Part shown: one piece after another, positions 29,292 to 40,472 of the stretch
How the letters are laid out: the number at the start of each line of letters is the position of its first letter
How positions within the stretch are numbered: position 1 is the stretch's first letter
The notes under the pieces: model-generated
Seen by the model: the letters and a program-made list of their open reading frames with translations, nothing else
Database searches by the model: none
Told to the model about the DNA's origin: nothing
Program-made: the position numbers and the translations under genes
NCBI RefSeq assembly: GCF_014852685.1
Contig: NZ_JACZDF010000005.1
Coordinates: 1 to 64,000, forward strand
Origin: Flavimobilis rhizosphaerae
GTDB taxonomy: Bacteria; Actinomycetota; Actinomycetes; Actinomycetales; Cellulomonadaceae
Direction of reading: 5' to 3'
Length of the DNA: 64,000 nt

Positions 29292-31613
29292 CTCAGGTGC
29301 ACGATAGCGCAGGGGTAATTGCGGCGATTCTGGCTGGTCCGGAGATAAGGTCGGGGGAGAGGGCTCATTGAGTTCGTCCCACCACGGTCCGTAGCCAAGC
29401 CGGGCCTGCTCCGCGGCGACGACCTCGCGGGCGAGGTCGCCGCGTGCGACGTCGATCGATCCGACGGCGGCTTGAGCGAGGGAGGACACACGCACGTAGT
29501 CGTCGAACACCTCACGCTTACGGCCAAGTATCTCGACGATGCGCTCGTCGACGCCGTCGCTTCCGAGCAGCCGGTGCGCGCGCACCGGACGCACCTGACC
29601 CATGCGGTGCGCGCGGGCGATCGCCTGGTCCTCAAGCGTCGGCGTGAGCTGCGGTTCACACAGGACGACGACGCTTGCCGCCTGCAGGTTGAGCCCGGTG
29701 CCGCCCACGGAGATCTGCGCGACGAGCACCGCGGTGTCGTCGGACGTGAAGGCGTCAACAAGTTCCCCGCGCCGGGCGACGGGCACGTCGCCCGTGAGTG
29801 GGCCGTGGACCGCTACCCCGCGAGCCGCGAGCGTGGCGGACACAAGATCGAGCGTCGTGCGGAAGTAGGAGAAGACGAGGACGGAGTGCCCCTCGTCCAG
29901 CGCCTCGTCGACGAGGTCAAGGAGGCGGTCGAGCTTTGCCGGCGACTCGCCCGCCGTCGGGTGCCACGCGGCCTGACGCATCGCCATGAGATTGCCTGCC
30001 TCGACTGCCGCGCGGTACGCGCGCTCCTCGGGTTCCCTCAGCTCAACCCAGTCGTCAGACGCGACAATGCCGGGCAGTTCAACGAGGACGTCGGACTGAT
30101 TGCGGCGCAGGTACACGTGCGCGACCGCATGTCGGAAGGCCTCGGGCCCGACGAGCCCAAGATGCTTGGGGATCGTCGCCGCGAGCCCCGGCTGCAGCAA
30201 CTCCGTGAGCGCGAGGAAGTCCTCAAGCCGGTTGTCCATCGGCGTGCCGGACATGAGCAGCACGCGCGCGCACCGCTGTGCCCACGCCGCGACAAGCTTG
30301 GACCGGGCGGCACGAGGGTTCTTCACCTGCTGTGCCTCGTCGACGACGAGCAGTCCCACGCGCCCAAGGTCGGGGGAGAGCCCCGGATCGTCGTCGGACG
30401 TACCGGGGAGCGGGACGTGAGCGAGGCCTTCAAACGTCGTGAGGCCAATGCCGCCCTCGCGCTCCCATACCGCAAGCGCGTCCGCGCGCCCCGAGCCGTG
30501 AGCGCGGTGCACAGCGAGCGAGGTCCGCAGTTGTATCTCGTGCTCCCAGTTCGCGAGGAGCGACGCCGGGCACACGACGAGGAAGCGCCGGTGGCCGTCG
30601 GCCGCGAGGTGCGCGATCGCGGCGAGCGCCTGCATCGTCTTGCCGAGACCCATCTCGTCGCCGAGCAGCACACGGCCCTGCTCGAGCGCGAAGCGCGCAC
30701 CGAACTCCTGGTAGCCGCGCAGCGCGACGCGCAGCAGCGACGTGTCGAGCGGGTGGGCGTCGACGCGTGCCACGAGGTCGGCAGGCAGGAGGCCGCGTGC
30801 CGCGAGGACGCCCGCGGCGTGCGGGACGATCTCCTGGAGCGTCGTGAAGTACTCCGCGGAGCGGCGTGCGAAGTCCTCGGCGAGCGCGATGCCCGCGGGG
30901 TCGGTGGCGGCGATTTCGGCCTCGGCGCGGGCGACGATCCCCGGCAGGTCGTTGATGGCGATGCGCTCGTCCCACTCCTGCAGGCGCGCGAGGGCGGCGT
31001 GCGCGGCCCTGCGGGTGCGCGGCAGCGTGAGGAGCATGCGGGCGGCGTGGCGTGCGGGAGCGGCGTCGTGCGTCGCCTGCCCGCCGAAGCGGACGTAGTC
31101 GTCGAGCTCTCGTCGGTGCGGTGCGACGAGCGGGGTCACCCGCTGGAACCGCCGCAGGAGCGCGAGGAGGTCGCGGGCCTCGCGCGGCTCCGGCAGGCCG
31201 GCGCGGTCGAGCGTGATGCGCAGGGGCCGCAGCGTCACGGCGGCCTTGGCGAGCTGGTCGACGGCCGCGACGACGCCACGCGCGGTCGCATCGCCGACGC
31301 CCGGGATCGCGTCGAACGTCTCCGGCCTCACCCCGAGGAAGTCCGCGGCGGTCGCGTAGCCGGCGTTCTCGACGGCCGTGAGCCGCAGGTTGCGTTCGGT
31401 CGTCTCGCCGAGCCGCCCGACGGGTACCCGGCTCAGCTCGTCGCGGACCCGTCGGGCCTCGTCGTCGCGCACCCACGCGGCGACCGCGACGGCGACGTCG
31501 TCGAGGTGGGTGACGACGGCGCGCGCCCGATCGACGAGCGCGACGTGACGGTCGACGAGCGCACGGGCGTCGGCGCCGGCCCGGACGGGTCCGGGCGGGG
31601 AGGGTGGGAGCAC
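29289..31613 (-). CDS. SNF2-family DEAD/DEAH helicase-like ATPase
   Basis: 774 aa from GTG 31613, just after the metallopeptidase stop. A helix-hairpin-helix-like segment (FDAIPGVGDATARGVVAAV) lies near residue 100. The ATPase core has Walker A LLGDEMGLGKTMQAL, DEAQ box VVDEAQQVKNPRAARS, SGTPMDNRLEDF, and motif VI IARAHRMGQVRPVRAHRL. Such proteins remodel or translocate on DNA; the cellular role is unknown. The last residues (after GPWWDELNE) are unusually Pro/Gln-rich and encoded in the island's composition, so the tail may have been altered when the island arrived. Confidence 0.85.
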   Translation of the reverse strand: MLPPSPPGPVRAGADARALVDRHVALVDRARAVVTHLDDVAVAVAAWVRDDEARRVRDELSRVPVGRLGETTERNLRLTAVENAGYATAADFLGVRPETFDAIPGVGDATARGVVAAVDQLAKAAVTLRPLRITLDRAGLPEPREARDLLALLRRFQRVTPLVAPHRRELDDYVRFGGQATHDAAPARHAARMLLTLPRTRRAAHAALARLQEWDERIAINDLPGIVARAEAEIAATDPAGIALAEDFARRSAEYFTTLQEIVPHAAGVLAARGLLPADLVARVDAHPLDTSLLRVALRGYQEFGARFALEQGRVLLGDEMGLGKTMQALAAIAHLAADGHRRFLVVCPASLLANWEHEIQLRTSLAVHRAHGSGRADALAVWEREGGIGLTTFEGLAHVPLPGTSDDDPGLSPDLGRVGLLVVDEAQQVKNPRAARSKLVAAWAQRCARVLLMSGTPMDNRLEDFLALTELLQPGLAATIPKHLGLVGPEAFRHAVAHVYLRRNQSDVLVELPGIVASDDWVELREPEERAYRAAVEAGNLMAMRQAAWHPTAGESPAKLDRLLDLVDEALDEGHSVLVFSYFRTTLDLVSATLAARGVAVHGPLTGDVPVARRGELVDAFTSDDTAVLVAQISVGGTGLNLQAASVVVLCEPQLTPTLEDQAIARAHRMGQVRPVRAHRLLGSDGVDERIVEILGRKREVFDDYVRVSSLAQAAVGSIDVARGDLAREVVAAEQARLGYGPWWDELNEPSPPTLSPDQPESPQLPLRYRAPE

Positions 31614-31618
31614 CTCGG

Positions 31619-32509
31619 TCAGAGCTTGTTGCCGCTCACCGCGAACGTGTCGCACGCGCCGGCGCCCTGCTCGAGGCCGGTCGTGAACCAGCGCTGGCGC
31701 TGCTCGGAGGAACCGTGCGTCCACGACTCGGGTCGGACGGAGCCAGACTGGCCCTGGATCGCGTCGTCGCCGATCGCGGAGGCGGTGTCGAGGGCGTCGG
31801 CGATCTCCGCCTTCGTCGGCGGCTTGAGGAACGTCGTGCCCGCGTCGTCCTTTGTCGTGGCGGCCGCGCCGACCCACGCTCCCGCGTAGCAGTCGGCCTG
31901 GAGCTCGATGCGCACGGAGTCGCTCGTCGGGCCCGAGCCGCCACGCTCCGCGGCAGCCATCGCGCCCGTGAGCGTCGAGATGTGGTGGCCCCACTCGTGC
32001 GCGACGACGTACATCTGCGCGAGGCTTCCGCCGTCGGCGCCGAGCTGCGAGCGCAGCGTCTTGTAGAACGACGTGTCGAGGTAGATGTCCTCGTCACCGG
32101 GGCAGTAGAACGGGCCGACGGCCGACGATGCGCTGCCGCACGCCGTGGAGACCGAGCCTTCGAAGAGGTTGACGTGCGGCGTCCGGTACTCCCCGGACGC
32201 GATACGCGGGTACTCCGCTGCCCAGTAGGCGTCGAGCGAGTTCGCGGCGCCGACGACGCGGCACTCGTCGTCCTGGTTCGCCGCGGCACCGGTCGAGCAG
32301 CGTGAGAGGTCGCCGTTCGTGCTGCCGTCGACCGCGATGTTCGACGTGCCTCCGCCGACGAGGCCGGAGAGGTCGAGGCCGAACTGCTGGGCGACGACGA
32401 CGAGCAGGATGACGGCGATGCTGCCGCCGCCGCCGATGGCCATGCCCTTGCCGCCCGAGCGCTTGCTCACCTTGCTCGTGTCGAAGCGGGCGTCGTCGTT
32501 GAACGTCAT
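31619..32509 (-). CDS. Neutral zinc metallopeptidase, YpfJ family
   Basis: 296 aa. The N terminus (MTFNDDARFDTSKV, then SGGKGMAIGGGGSIAVIL and a membrane helix) and the zinc motif VVAHEWGHHISTL (HEWGH) identify the YpfJ/metallopeptidase family, with a second conserved segment ELQADCYAGAW carrying the third ligand region. It is membrane-anchored with the catalytic domain outside. ATG 32509 follows TACCGT by 6 nt. Substrate unknown. Five bases separate it from the helicase gene, so they are probably co-transcribed. Confidence 0.9.
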   Translation of the reverse strand: MTFNDDARFDTSKVSKRSGGKGMAIGGGGSIAVILLVVVAQQFGLDLSGLVGGGTSNIAVDGSTNGDLSRCSTGAAANQDDECRVVGAANSLDAYWAAEYPRIASGEYRTPHVNLFEGSVSTACGSASSAVGPFYCPGDEDIYLDTSFYKTLRSQLGADGGSLAQMYVVAHEWGHHISTLTGAMAAAERGGSGPTSDSVRIELQADCYAGAWVGAAATTKDDAGTTFLKPPTKAEIADALDTASAIGDDAIQGQSGSVRPESWTHGSSEQRQRWFTTGLEQGAGACDTFAVSGNKL

Positions 32510-32515
32510 GTGCAC

Positions 32516-32521
32516 ACGGTA
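32516..32521 (-). promoter_or_regulatory. -10 element of the metallopeptidase gene, leaderless type
   Basis: TACCGT on the minus strand with exactly 6 nt to the ATG at 32509. Confidence 0.5.
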
Positions 32522-32528
32522 GCGCCGA

Positions 32529-32544
32529 GGGTGCGATCGCACCC
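32529..32544. promoter_or_regulatory. Perfect 16-bp palindrome upstream of the metallopeptidase promoter
   Basis: GGGTGCGATCGCACCC, centred about 27 bp upstream of the predicted start of transcription, between the -10 and -35 positions. Could be an operator or, as RNA, a short hairpin ending the ecfT transcript. Confidence 0.45.
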
Positions 32545-32569
32545 AGGAAGCCCGGGTGAAGCGGACCGG

Positions 32570-33214
32570 TCAACTGGTACGAGCCGTGTCGAGCAGCCCC
32601 CGCGCGTGGATCGCCTCGCCCGTGCGGACTGCGTGCCCGACGGTCCTCAGGAGCGTCGGCAGCAGCCACGCCCGCGGACCGCGGACACCGCGGGCGCGCG
32701 CCGCGTCGCGTGCGCCCTGCGCGACGTCGAGGAGCGTCGGCACCGTGCGGAGCACGAGTGCGACGGCAAGCGCGAAGGACTCGGGTACGACGACACGCCC
32801 GAGGAGCGGCACGCGCGCGAGCGCACGCAGGCCACGCACCAGCACGGCGACGATCTCGTCCGTCGGGGTCGTCGCGGTGACGACGGCAGCCGCGAGGACG
32901 ACGGCGGAGAGGCCCGCGACCATGCCGACGGCCGCGCCCGGGCCTGCGGCCCACCATCGGAACGCCCCGAGTGCGACGAGCAGCACGGCGACGCCCCGCA
33001 CCTGGCGCAGCGCGCGCAGGGGGAGGCGAGCAAGCAGCCACGTCGCCGCAACGAACCCGAGCAGCCCGAGCGCCGGCAGCGGTTCGCGGACGAACGCGAC
33101 GACGGTGCCGAGTGCCGCGAGGAGCGCGAGCTTGAGCCCCGCGGGCGCGCGGTGAACGACGCTCGTACCTGGGATGTGGAGACCGAGCGGGGTCGCGACG
33201 CGGACGCGGCTCAT
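32570..33214 (-). CDS. bioN: ECF transporter transmembrane protein EcfT/BioN
   Basis: 214 aa, about five helices. The start GLHIPGTSVVHRAPAGLKL resembles the EcfT N terminus, and the conserved coupling-helix Ala-Arg-Gly motifs appear as [13 protein letters not shown] and EAIHARGLLD. It links the ATPase to the substrate-binding BioY. ATG overlaps the stop of the ATPase gene. Confidence 0.88.
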   Translation of the reverse strand: MSRVRVATPLGLHIPGTSVVHRAPAGLKLALLAALGTVVAFVREPLPALGLLGFVAATWLLARLPLRALRQVRGVAVLLVALGAFRWWAAGPGAAVGMVAGLSAVVLAAAVVTATTPTDEIVAVLVRGLRALARVPLLGRVVVPESFALAVALVLRTVPTLLDVAQGARDAARARGVRGPRAWLLPTLLRTVGHAVRTGEAIHARGLLDTARTS

Positions 33215-33981
33215 CGTGCGTCCCTGGCAGCGAGCTCGGGCGGCAGCCCCGCCATGAGGTCGCGGTAGGTCGCGAGCGCCGCGGCGGGGGAGCCGTCGGC
33301 GACGATGCGCCCGCCGTCGACGACGACCACGCGCTCGGCCCGCGCGGCTGCCTCGAGGTCGTGCGTCACCGTGACGACCTGCTGGGGAAGAGCGTCGAGA
33401 AGCGCCTCGACGTGCGCCTTCCACCGCAGGTCGAGCAGTGTCGTCGGCTCGTCGGCGAGGAGCACCGCGGGCTCGGCTGCGAGCACGGAGGTGAGCGCGA
33501 GCAGCTGCTTCTGCCCACCCGAGAGCGTCGCGACCGGCTGGTGGAGGTGGCCGCCGAGGCCGACGTCCACGAGGAGCTCCGTCGCACGCTCGGTGCGCTC
33601 GCGGCGCGGCAGATGCCGCAGCGAGAGCGCGACGTCCTCGAGCGGCGTCGGCATGAGCAGCTGCGCCTCGGGGTCCGCGAAGAGCAGCCCCACGAGCCCG
33701 CGCACGCGCGCGCCGTCGCGCCGCGTGTCGAGGCCGTGGACGCGCACGGCGCCCGTCGTCGGCGTGAGCAGGCCGTCGAGCAGACGTACGAGTGTCGACT
33801 TGCCCGAGCCGTTCGCGCCGACGACAGCGACGCGACGCTCGCTGAGCGTGAGCGTCGTCGGGTGCAGGAGCGTGCGGGTGCCGCCCTCGCCGTCGACGAC
33901 GGCGACGCCCGCACCGTCGAGCTCGAGCACGCCCGTGGGCGGGACCGCGGTCCCGCCCACGGACGTCCGGGAACGGTTCAC
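33211..33981 (-). CDS. bioM: ECF transporter ATPase BioM
   Basis: 256 aa. Walker A VVGANGSGKSTLVRLLDG, signature TLSGGQKQLLALTSVLA, Walker B AVLLADEPTTLLD (Ala-Asp rather than Leu-Asp before the Glu) and H-loop VTHDLEAA. It powers biotin uptake with BioN and BioY. GTG start overlaps the bioY stop. Confidence 0.9.
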   Translation of the reverse strand: MNRSRTSVGGTAVPPTGVLELDGAGVAVVDGEGGTRTLLHPTTLTLSERRVAVVGANGSGKSTLVRLLDGLLTPTTGAVRVHGLDTRRDGARVRGLVGLLFADPEAQLLMPTPLEDVALSLRHLPRRERTERATELLVDVGLGGHLHQPVATLSGGQKQLLALTSVLAAEPAVLLADEPTTLLDLRWKAHVEALLDALPQQVVTVTHDLEAAARAERVVVVDGGRIVADGSPAAALATYRDLMAGLPPELAARDAR

Positions 33982-34610
33982 GCGGCGGCGATCTCCGGCG
34001 CGAGCGCTCGCGGCGCACGGGCCCCCCGCAGCATCGGGAAGGCGCGCAGCACCGCGGGCGCGGCGACGACGACGAGCGCAGCCTTGACCGCGTCGAACGG
34101 CACGAAGCCCCAGTTGAACGTCCAGGCCGCGGCCGCGTCCATCGCGGTGCGGGCCGCGAGGACCGGCACGCCGACCGCATACGTGAGGGCCGTCGCGGCC
34201 GTGACGCCCACGGCCACCGCGACACCCGTGCCGAGAGGGCCACGTCGGCCTGCCGCGCGCACCGCGAGACCGACGACGAGCGCCGCGAACGGGAACGCCA
34301 TGAGATACCCGCCCGACGGACCCGCGAACGATGCGAGACCGCCCGTGCCGCCCGCGAACACCGGCAGACCGGCCGCGCCGACCGCGAGGTAGAGGCCGAT
34401 CGCCGCCGTGCCGCGCCATGGACCGAGCACCGCGCCCGCGAGCAGCACCGCGAACGTCTGGAGCGTCACCGGAACCGGGACGGCCGAGAACGCGACCGAC
34501 GTGAGCGCGCAGGCGGCCGTGAGCGCAGCGAACGTCGCGATGAGCGCAAGGTCACGCGCACGCTCGGCGGGGGTGCGGCGGGGGGTACGAGTTGTGGCGG
34601 GAGCGGTCAC
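33978..34610 (-). CDS. bioY: Biotin transporter substrate-binding protein BioY
   Basis: 210 aa, six helices. The hallmark PVPVTLQTFAVLLAGAVLGP and GGTGGLASFAGPSGGYLM motifs of BioY are present. The bioYMN order with 4-nt overlaps indicates a dedicated biotin ECF importer, so the organism probably takes up biotin. GTG start preceded by TTGGAGG. Confidence 0.94.
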   Translation of the reverse strand: MTAPATTRTPRRTPAERARDLALIATFAALTAACALTSVAFSAVPVPVTLQTFAVLLAGAVLGPWRGTAAIGLYLAVGAAGLPVFAGGTGGLASFAGPSGGYLMAFPFAALVVGLAVRAAGRRGPLGTGVAVAVGVTAATALTYAVGVPVLAARTAMDAAAAWTFNWGFVPFDAVKAALVVVAAPAVLRAFPMLRGARAPRALAPEIAAA

Positions 34611-34660
34611 GGGGCCTCCAAGGTCGGCGAAATCACGTCGTCACGCACGCTACGCACCGG

Positions 34661-34666
34661 TAAGAT
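34661..34666 (+). promoter_or_regulatory. Possible -10 of the ABC-F gene
   Basis: TAAGAT in the 113-nt gap between bioY and the ABC-F gene, giving a leader of about 50 nt. Weak -35 (TCGTCA). Confidence 0.35.
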
Positions 34667-34723
34667 CGAGCGCGTTTGTGCCGTCGTACAGGGCGGGCCG
34701 CGTGAGTTCGGAGGAAACCTGCA

Positions 34724-36322
34724 GTGATCACCGCCCAGGGCGTCGAGATCCGGGTCGGAGCCCGTCTCCTGCTCGAGCCGACGTCCTTCCGTGTGGCGTC
34801 AGGCGACAGGATCGGGCTCGTCGGCCGTAACGGCGCCGGCAAGACCACGCTCACGAAGACGCTCGCGGGGGAGACCCAGCCGACCGGCGGAACCATCACG
34901 CGGTCGAGCGAGATCGGGTACCTCGCGCAGGACCCGCGCACCGCCGACCCCGAGCAGCTCGCGATGGACCGCGTGCTCTCCGCGCGCGGCCTGGGCGAGA
35001 TCATCACGGCGATGCGTGACACCGAGGGCCAGATGGCGTCGGCCGATCCAGAGACGCAAGCCGCAGCGCTCGAACGCTACCCGCGCCTCGAGGAGCGCTT
35101 CCTCGCCGCAGGCGGCTACGCCGCCGAGTCCGAGGCCGAGCGCATCACCGTCAACCTCGGCCTCGACGAGCGCGTCCTCGCCCAGCCGATCGGCACGCTC
35201 TCCGGTGGTCAGCGTCGACGTGTCGAGCTCGCCCGCATCCTCTTCTCAGGCGTCGACACGCTGCTGCTCGACGAGCCGACGAACCACCTCGACCACGACT
35301 CGATCGTGTGGCTGCGCGAGTACCTGCGCACCTACTCGGGCGGGCTCGTCGTCATCTCCCACGACGTCGAGCTCCTGCGCGTCGTGTGCACGAAGGTCTT
35401 CTTCCTCGACGCGACCCGCTCGACGATCGACCAGTACAACCTCGGCTACGACGCGTACGTCAAGCAGCGCGAGACCGACGAGAAGCGTCGTCGTCGCGAG
35501 CGCGCGAACGCCGAGAAGAAGGCCGCGACGCTCGCCGCCCAGGGTGAGAAGATGCGCGCCAAGGCGACGAAGGCAGTCGCCGCGCAGAACATGCTGCGCC
35601 GCGCCGAGAAGCTCCTCGAGGGCCTCGAGGGCGAGCGCGTCTCCGACAAGGTTGCCAAGCTGCGTTTCCCCAAGCCCGCGCCGTGCGGCCGCACGCCGCT
35701 CACCGCGGAGGGTCTCACGAAGGCGTACGGTTCGCTCGAGGTCTTCACGGGCGTCGATCTCGCGATCGACCGCGGCTCGCGTGTCGTCATCCTCGGTCTC
35801 AACGGTGCCGGCAAGACGACGATGCTCCGCATCCTCGCGGGCGTCGAGAACCCCGACACGGGCGAGGTCGTGCCCGGCCACGGCCTGAAGATCGGCTACT
35901 ACGCGCAGGAGCACGACACGCTCGACCTCGACGCGACCGTCGTCGAGAACCTCCGTCACGCCGCGCCCGACCTCACGGACACCGAGGTGCGTTCCGTGCT
36001 CGGCTCGTTCCTCTTCTCGGGCGACGACGCCGACAAGCCCACGAAGGTGCTCTCGGGCGGCGAGAAGACGCGCCTCGCGCTCGCGACGCTCGTCGTCTCC
36101 TCCGCGAACGTCCTGCTGCTCGACGAGCCGACGAACAACCTCGACCCCGCAAGCCGCGAGGAGATCCTTGGCGCGCTGCGCAACTACGAGGGCGCGGTCG
36201 TCATGGTGACGCACGACGAGGGCGCGGTCGACGCACTCACGCCCGAGCGCGTCCTCCTGCTGCCCGACGGCGACGAGGACCTGTGGAACGACACGTACCG
36301 GGAGCTCGTCGCGCTCGCGTGA
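34724..36322 (+). CDS. ABC-F family ribosome-associated ATPase
   Basis: 532 aa, two ABC domains in one chain without membrane segments. First: VGRNGAGKTTLTKTLAGE, LSGGQRRRVELARI, LLLDEPTNHLD. Second: LGLNGAGKTTMLRILAG, LSGGEKTRLALATL, LLLDEPTNNLD. Between them lies a Lys/Arg-rich linker (EKRRRRERANAEKKAATLA), the P-site tRNA interaction motif. Members act as translation factors or ribosome-protecting resistance proteins; which is not clear. The Shine-Dalgarno sequence GGAGGA precedes the GTG. Confidence 0.92.
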   Translation: MITAQGVEIRVGARLLLEPTSFRVASGDRIGLVGRNGAGKTTLTKTLAGETQPTGGTITRSSEIGYLAQDPRTADPEQLAMDRVLSARGLGEIITAMRDTEGQMASADPETQAAALERYPRLEERFLAAGGYAAESEAERITVNLGLDERVLAQPIGTLSGGQRRRVELARILFSGVDTLLLDEPTNHLDHDSIVWLREYLRTYSGGLVVISHDVELLRVVCTKVFFLDATRSTIDQYNLGYDAYVKQRETDEKRRRRERANAEKKAATLAAQGEKMRAKATKAVAAQNMLRRAEKLLEGLEGERVSDKVAKLRFPKPAPCGRTPLTAEGLTKAYGSLEVFTGVDLAIDRGSRVVILGLNGAGKTTMLRILAGVENPDTGEVVPGHGLKIGYYAQEHDTLDLDATVVENLRHAAPDLTDTEVRSVLGSFLFSGDDADKPTKVLSGGEKTRLALATLVVSSANVLLLDEPTNNLDPASREEILGALRNYEGAVVMVTHDEGAVDALTPERVLLLPDGDEDLWNDTYRELVALA

Positions 36323-36372
36323 TCCCTGGCCGCTCGAGCGGTCGCGGATGTGGATGCGGGCGACCGTGCGCG

Positions 36373-36389
36373 CCCGAGGCACCCTCGGG
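36373..36389. terminator. Short hairpin between convergent ABC-F and SURF1 genes
   Basis: 7-bp stem CCCGAGG/CCTCGGG with a 3-nt loop. Confidence 0.4.
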
Positions 36390-36413
36390 ACGTCGGCGCT
36401 CACCCCCTCCGGC

Positions 36414-37352
36414 TCAGCGCCCCAGGCGCTCGGCCTCCGCGTCCTCGATCTCTTCGTCCGATGGTCTGCTCGCGCGGCGGCGAGACCGCGAGGGCTCGGC
36501 GCTTCGGCGGGACGGGTCGAGCCAGGCCGCGACGTCGTCGGGAGTGTCGTCGGGCACGACGACGGGACCGGCGGCTGCAGCCGCGCGTGCCGTCGCTTCG
36601 CGGCGCTCGCGCCGCAGGAGCAGGAGGAACCCGCCGATCGCTCCGATCGCGAAGACGAACCACTGGAACGTGTACGACAGGTGCGAGCCGAGGTCGAGGT
36701 CGGGGTCGGGGAGCCGGAACAGTCCGGGAGCCGGCTCGCCGTCCTCGACGACGAGCGCGCCGTAACCGCCGATCGTCGCGGTCGTCGCCGGCAGGCCTGC
36801 GGTCGCGAGCACCTGGGCGACGTTGATGCGCTGCACCTGACCAGCGGGAGCGCCGCGGTCGCTCGGGGCCTCGTCGAGCCTCAGTCGCGCGATCACCGTC
36901 GTCGTGCCTGTCGGCGTCGCGGGAACGTCGGCCGGGGAGGCACCGTCGGACCCCATGGGCACGAAGCCGCGGTCGATGACGACGGTGACGGCCGGGTCAT
37001 CAGCCACCTCGAACGGCACGAGCACGTGATAGCCGGGCGTCGATCCGACGGGTCGGTTACGCAGTAGCACCTCGGCGCCCGGCACGTAGGAGCCTTGGAG
37101 CTCGACGGGACGCCACTGGTCTCCGGCGGCGAGCACCTCGCCAGGGGCGAGGAGGTCTCCGAGGGGAACGGGCGTCGCCGAGAAGTTCGCCTGGATCGTG
37201 TCGACGCGAGCCTTCTTCGTCTCGTACCGGCTCCACTGCCAGCGGCCCGCAGCGACGCACAGGGCCGCGACGACGAGCACGCCGACGAGCAGGACGAGCC
37301 ACTCGCGCAGCGAGCGTGTGCGGTGGACCTCGGTGCTGGGGGAGGCCGTCAT
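36414..37352 (-). CDS. SURF1-family cytochrome oxidase assembly protein
   Basis: 312 aa. One helix near the N terminus (LREWLVLLVGVLVVAALCVAAGRWQWSRYETK) and one near residue 245 (YTFQWFVFAIGAIGGFLLLL) frame the extracytoplasmic SURF1 domain (ELQGSYVPGAEVLLRNRP, PGYHVLVPF, VVIDRGFVP). It assists heme insertion into cytochrome c oxidase and fits with ctaA elsewhere in the window. The C terminus is a basic, disordered extension. Coupled by ATGA to the upstream 78-aa gene. Confidence 0.9.
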   Translation of the reverse strand: MTASPSTEVHRTRSLREWLVLLVGVLVVAALCVAAGRWQWSRYETKKARVDTIQANFSATPVPLGDLLAPGEVLAAGDQWRPVELQGSYVPGAEVLLRNRPVGSTPGYHVLVPFEVADDPAVTVVIDRGFVPMGSDGASPADVPATPTGTTTVIARLRLDEAPSDRGAPAGQVQRINVAQVLATAGLPATTATIGGYGALVVEDGEPAPGLFRLPDPDLDLGSHLSYTFQWFVFAIGAIGGFLLLLRRERREATARAAAAAGPVVVPDDTPDDVAAWLDPSRRSAEPSRSRRRASRPSDEEIEDAEAERLGR

Positions 37353-37585
37353 CCGTCGGACGGTCCGAGCTCGTCGACCGGGACCGTGTCGATCCGGAAG
37401 CCGCGCAGGTCGAGGAAGTTCTCGAGGTGGTCGCGGTGGTCGTCGCACGCGAGCCACACCTTGCGGCGCTCGGGCGTGTGGATCTTGGGGTTGCGCCACA
37501 GGACGGCCCACACCGCCTCGGCGCGGCAGCCCTTGCCCGAGCAGACGAGCTCGTCGGCGGGCGTGGGCGAGTCCTGAGCAGTCAT
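37349..37585 (-). CDS. Small conserved Cys/His protein, 78 aa
   Basis: 78 aa. CSGKGC near residue 15 and WLACDDHRDHLENFLDLRGF suggest a metal-binding fold (Cys-x4-Cys plus Cys-x2-His). Proteins like it lie between DUF3099 and SURF1 genes in many actinobacteria; some databases misname them acetone carboxylase. Overlaps both neighbours by 4 nt. Confidence 0.8.
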   Translation of the reverse strand: MTAQDSPTPADELVCSGKGCRAEAVWAVLWRNPKIHTPERRKVWLACDDHRDHLENFLDLRGFRIDTVPVDELGPSDG

Positions 37586-37932
37586 CGGTCCTCCGTCGTC
37601 GGGGGCGGCGTCGTGCCGTCCGCGGTGCCGCCGGGTGCGGCGTCGTCGTGGGGCGCCGCGGGCAGGGCCCGCGGGTCGAGCGTGACCGGACCTGTCGTCC
37701 GTCGGTCGCGTCCCGCGTTCGCGATGAGCACGGCCGTGTAGGGCAGGACGACGGCTGCGGCGATGCACACCCAGCGCAGCGGCCACGACGGCACGGCGGC
37801 AGCGAGCGCGATGCACACGACGCGGATGCCCATCTGGATGAGGTACGAGCGCATGCGACGCGCCTGCTCGACCGCGAGCGGCTCGGGGGCGTCGCTCACG
37901 CGATGCACCTGCTCCGATCCTCTGCGTCCCAC
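37582..37932 (-). CDS. DUF3099 membrane protein
   Basis: 116 aa. The core ARRMRSYLIQMGIRVVCIALA, then RWVCIAAAVVLPYTAVLIANAG, gives two helices and matches DUF3099, a family of unknown function. The tail is Pro/Thr-rich. GTG 37932 lies 6 nt after TAGACT, so it is likely leaderless; a later GTG at 37899 is also possible. Confidence 0.82.
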   Translation of the reverse strand: MGRRGSEQVHRVSDAPEPLAVEQARRMRSYLIQMGIRVVCIALAAAVPSWPLRWVCIAAAVVLPYTAVLIANAGRDRRTTGPVTLDPRALPAAPHDDAAPGGTADGTTPPPTTEDR

Positions 37933-37938
37933 CGTCCG

Positions 37939-37944
37939 AGTCTA
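37939..37944 (-). promoter_or_regulatory. -10 element of the DUF3099-SURF1 unit, leaderless type
   Basis: TAGACT on the minus strand, 6 nt before the GTG at 37932. Confidence 0.5.
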
Positions 37945-38123
37945 GTCGTCACCGCCGGTGCGGGGATCGGCGCGTCCGCGCCCGTGGCGGAAGGCGGCGC
38001 CGCACGGACCTCGGGCGCGTCATGCAGGGTCGGAGCGCTGCCACCCGGGATGCTGGGGCCGGGCGCGCCGACGCGTCCGATGACGGGGACACCCGTCGGT
38101 GCGCAGAGCGAAGGAGTCCCACG

Positions 38124-40380
<2,257 letters not shown>

Positions 40381-40472
40381 CCACCGATATCCTCTTCTGC
40401 GGAACTCCCCGCGCGAGGGTGCGCACGGCCCCGGCCGACGCCGCCCGCGTGCGTGACGAAAGGAACAAGACC

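Noticed and set aside
29472-31889. 805-aa plus-strand frame
   Set aside because: Antisense of the SNF2 helicase, which has all ATPase motifs.
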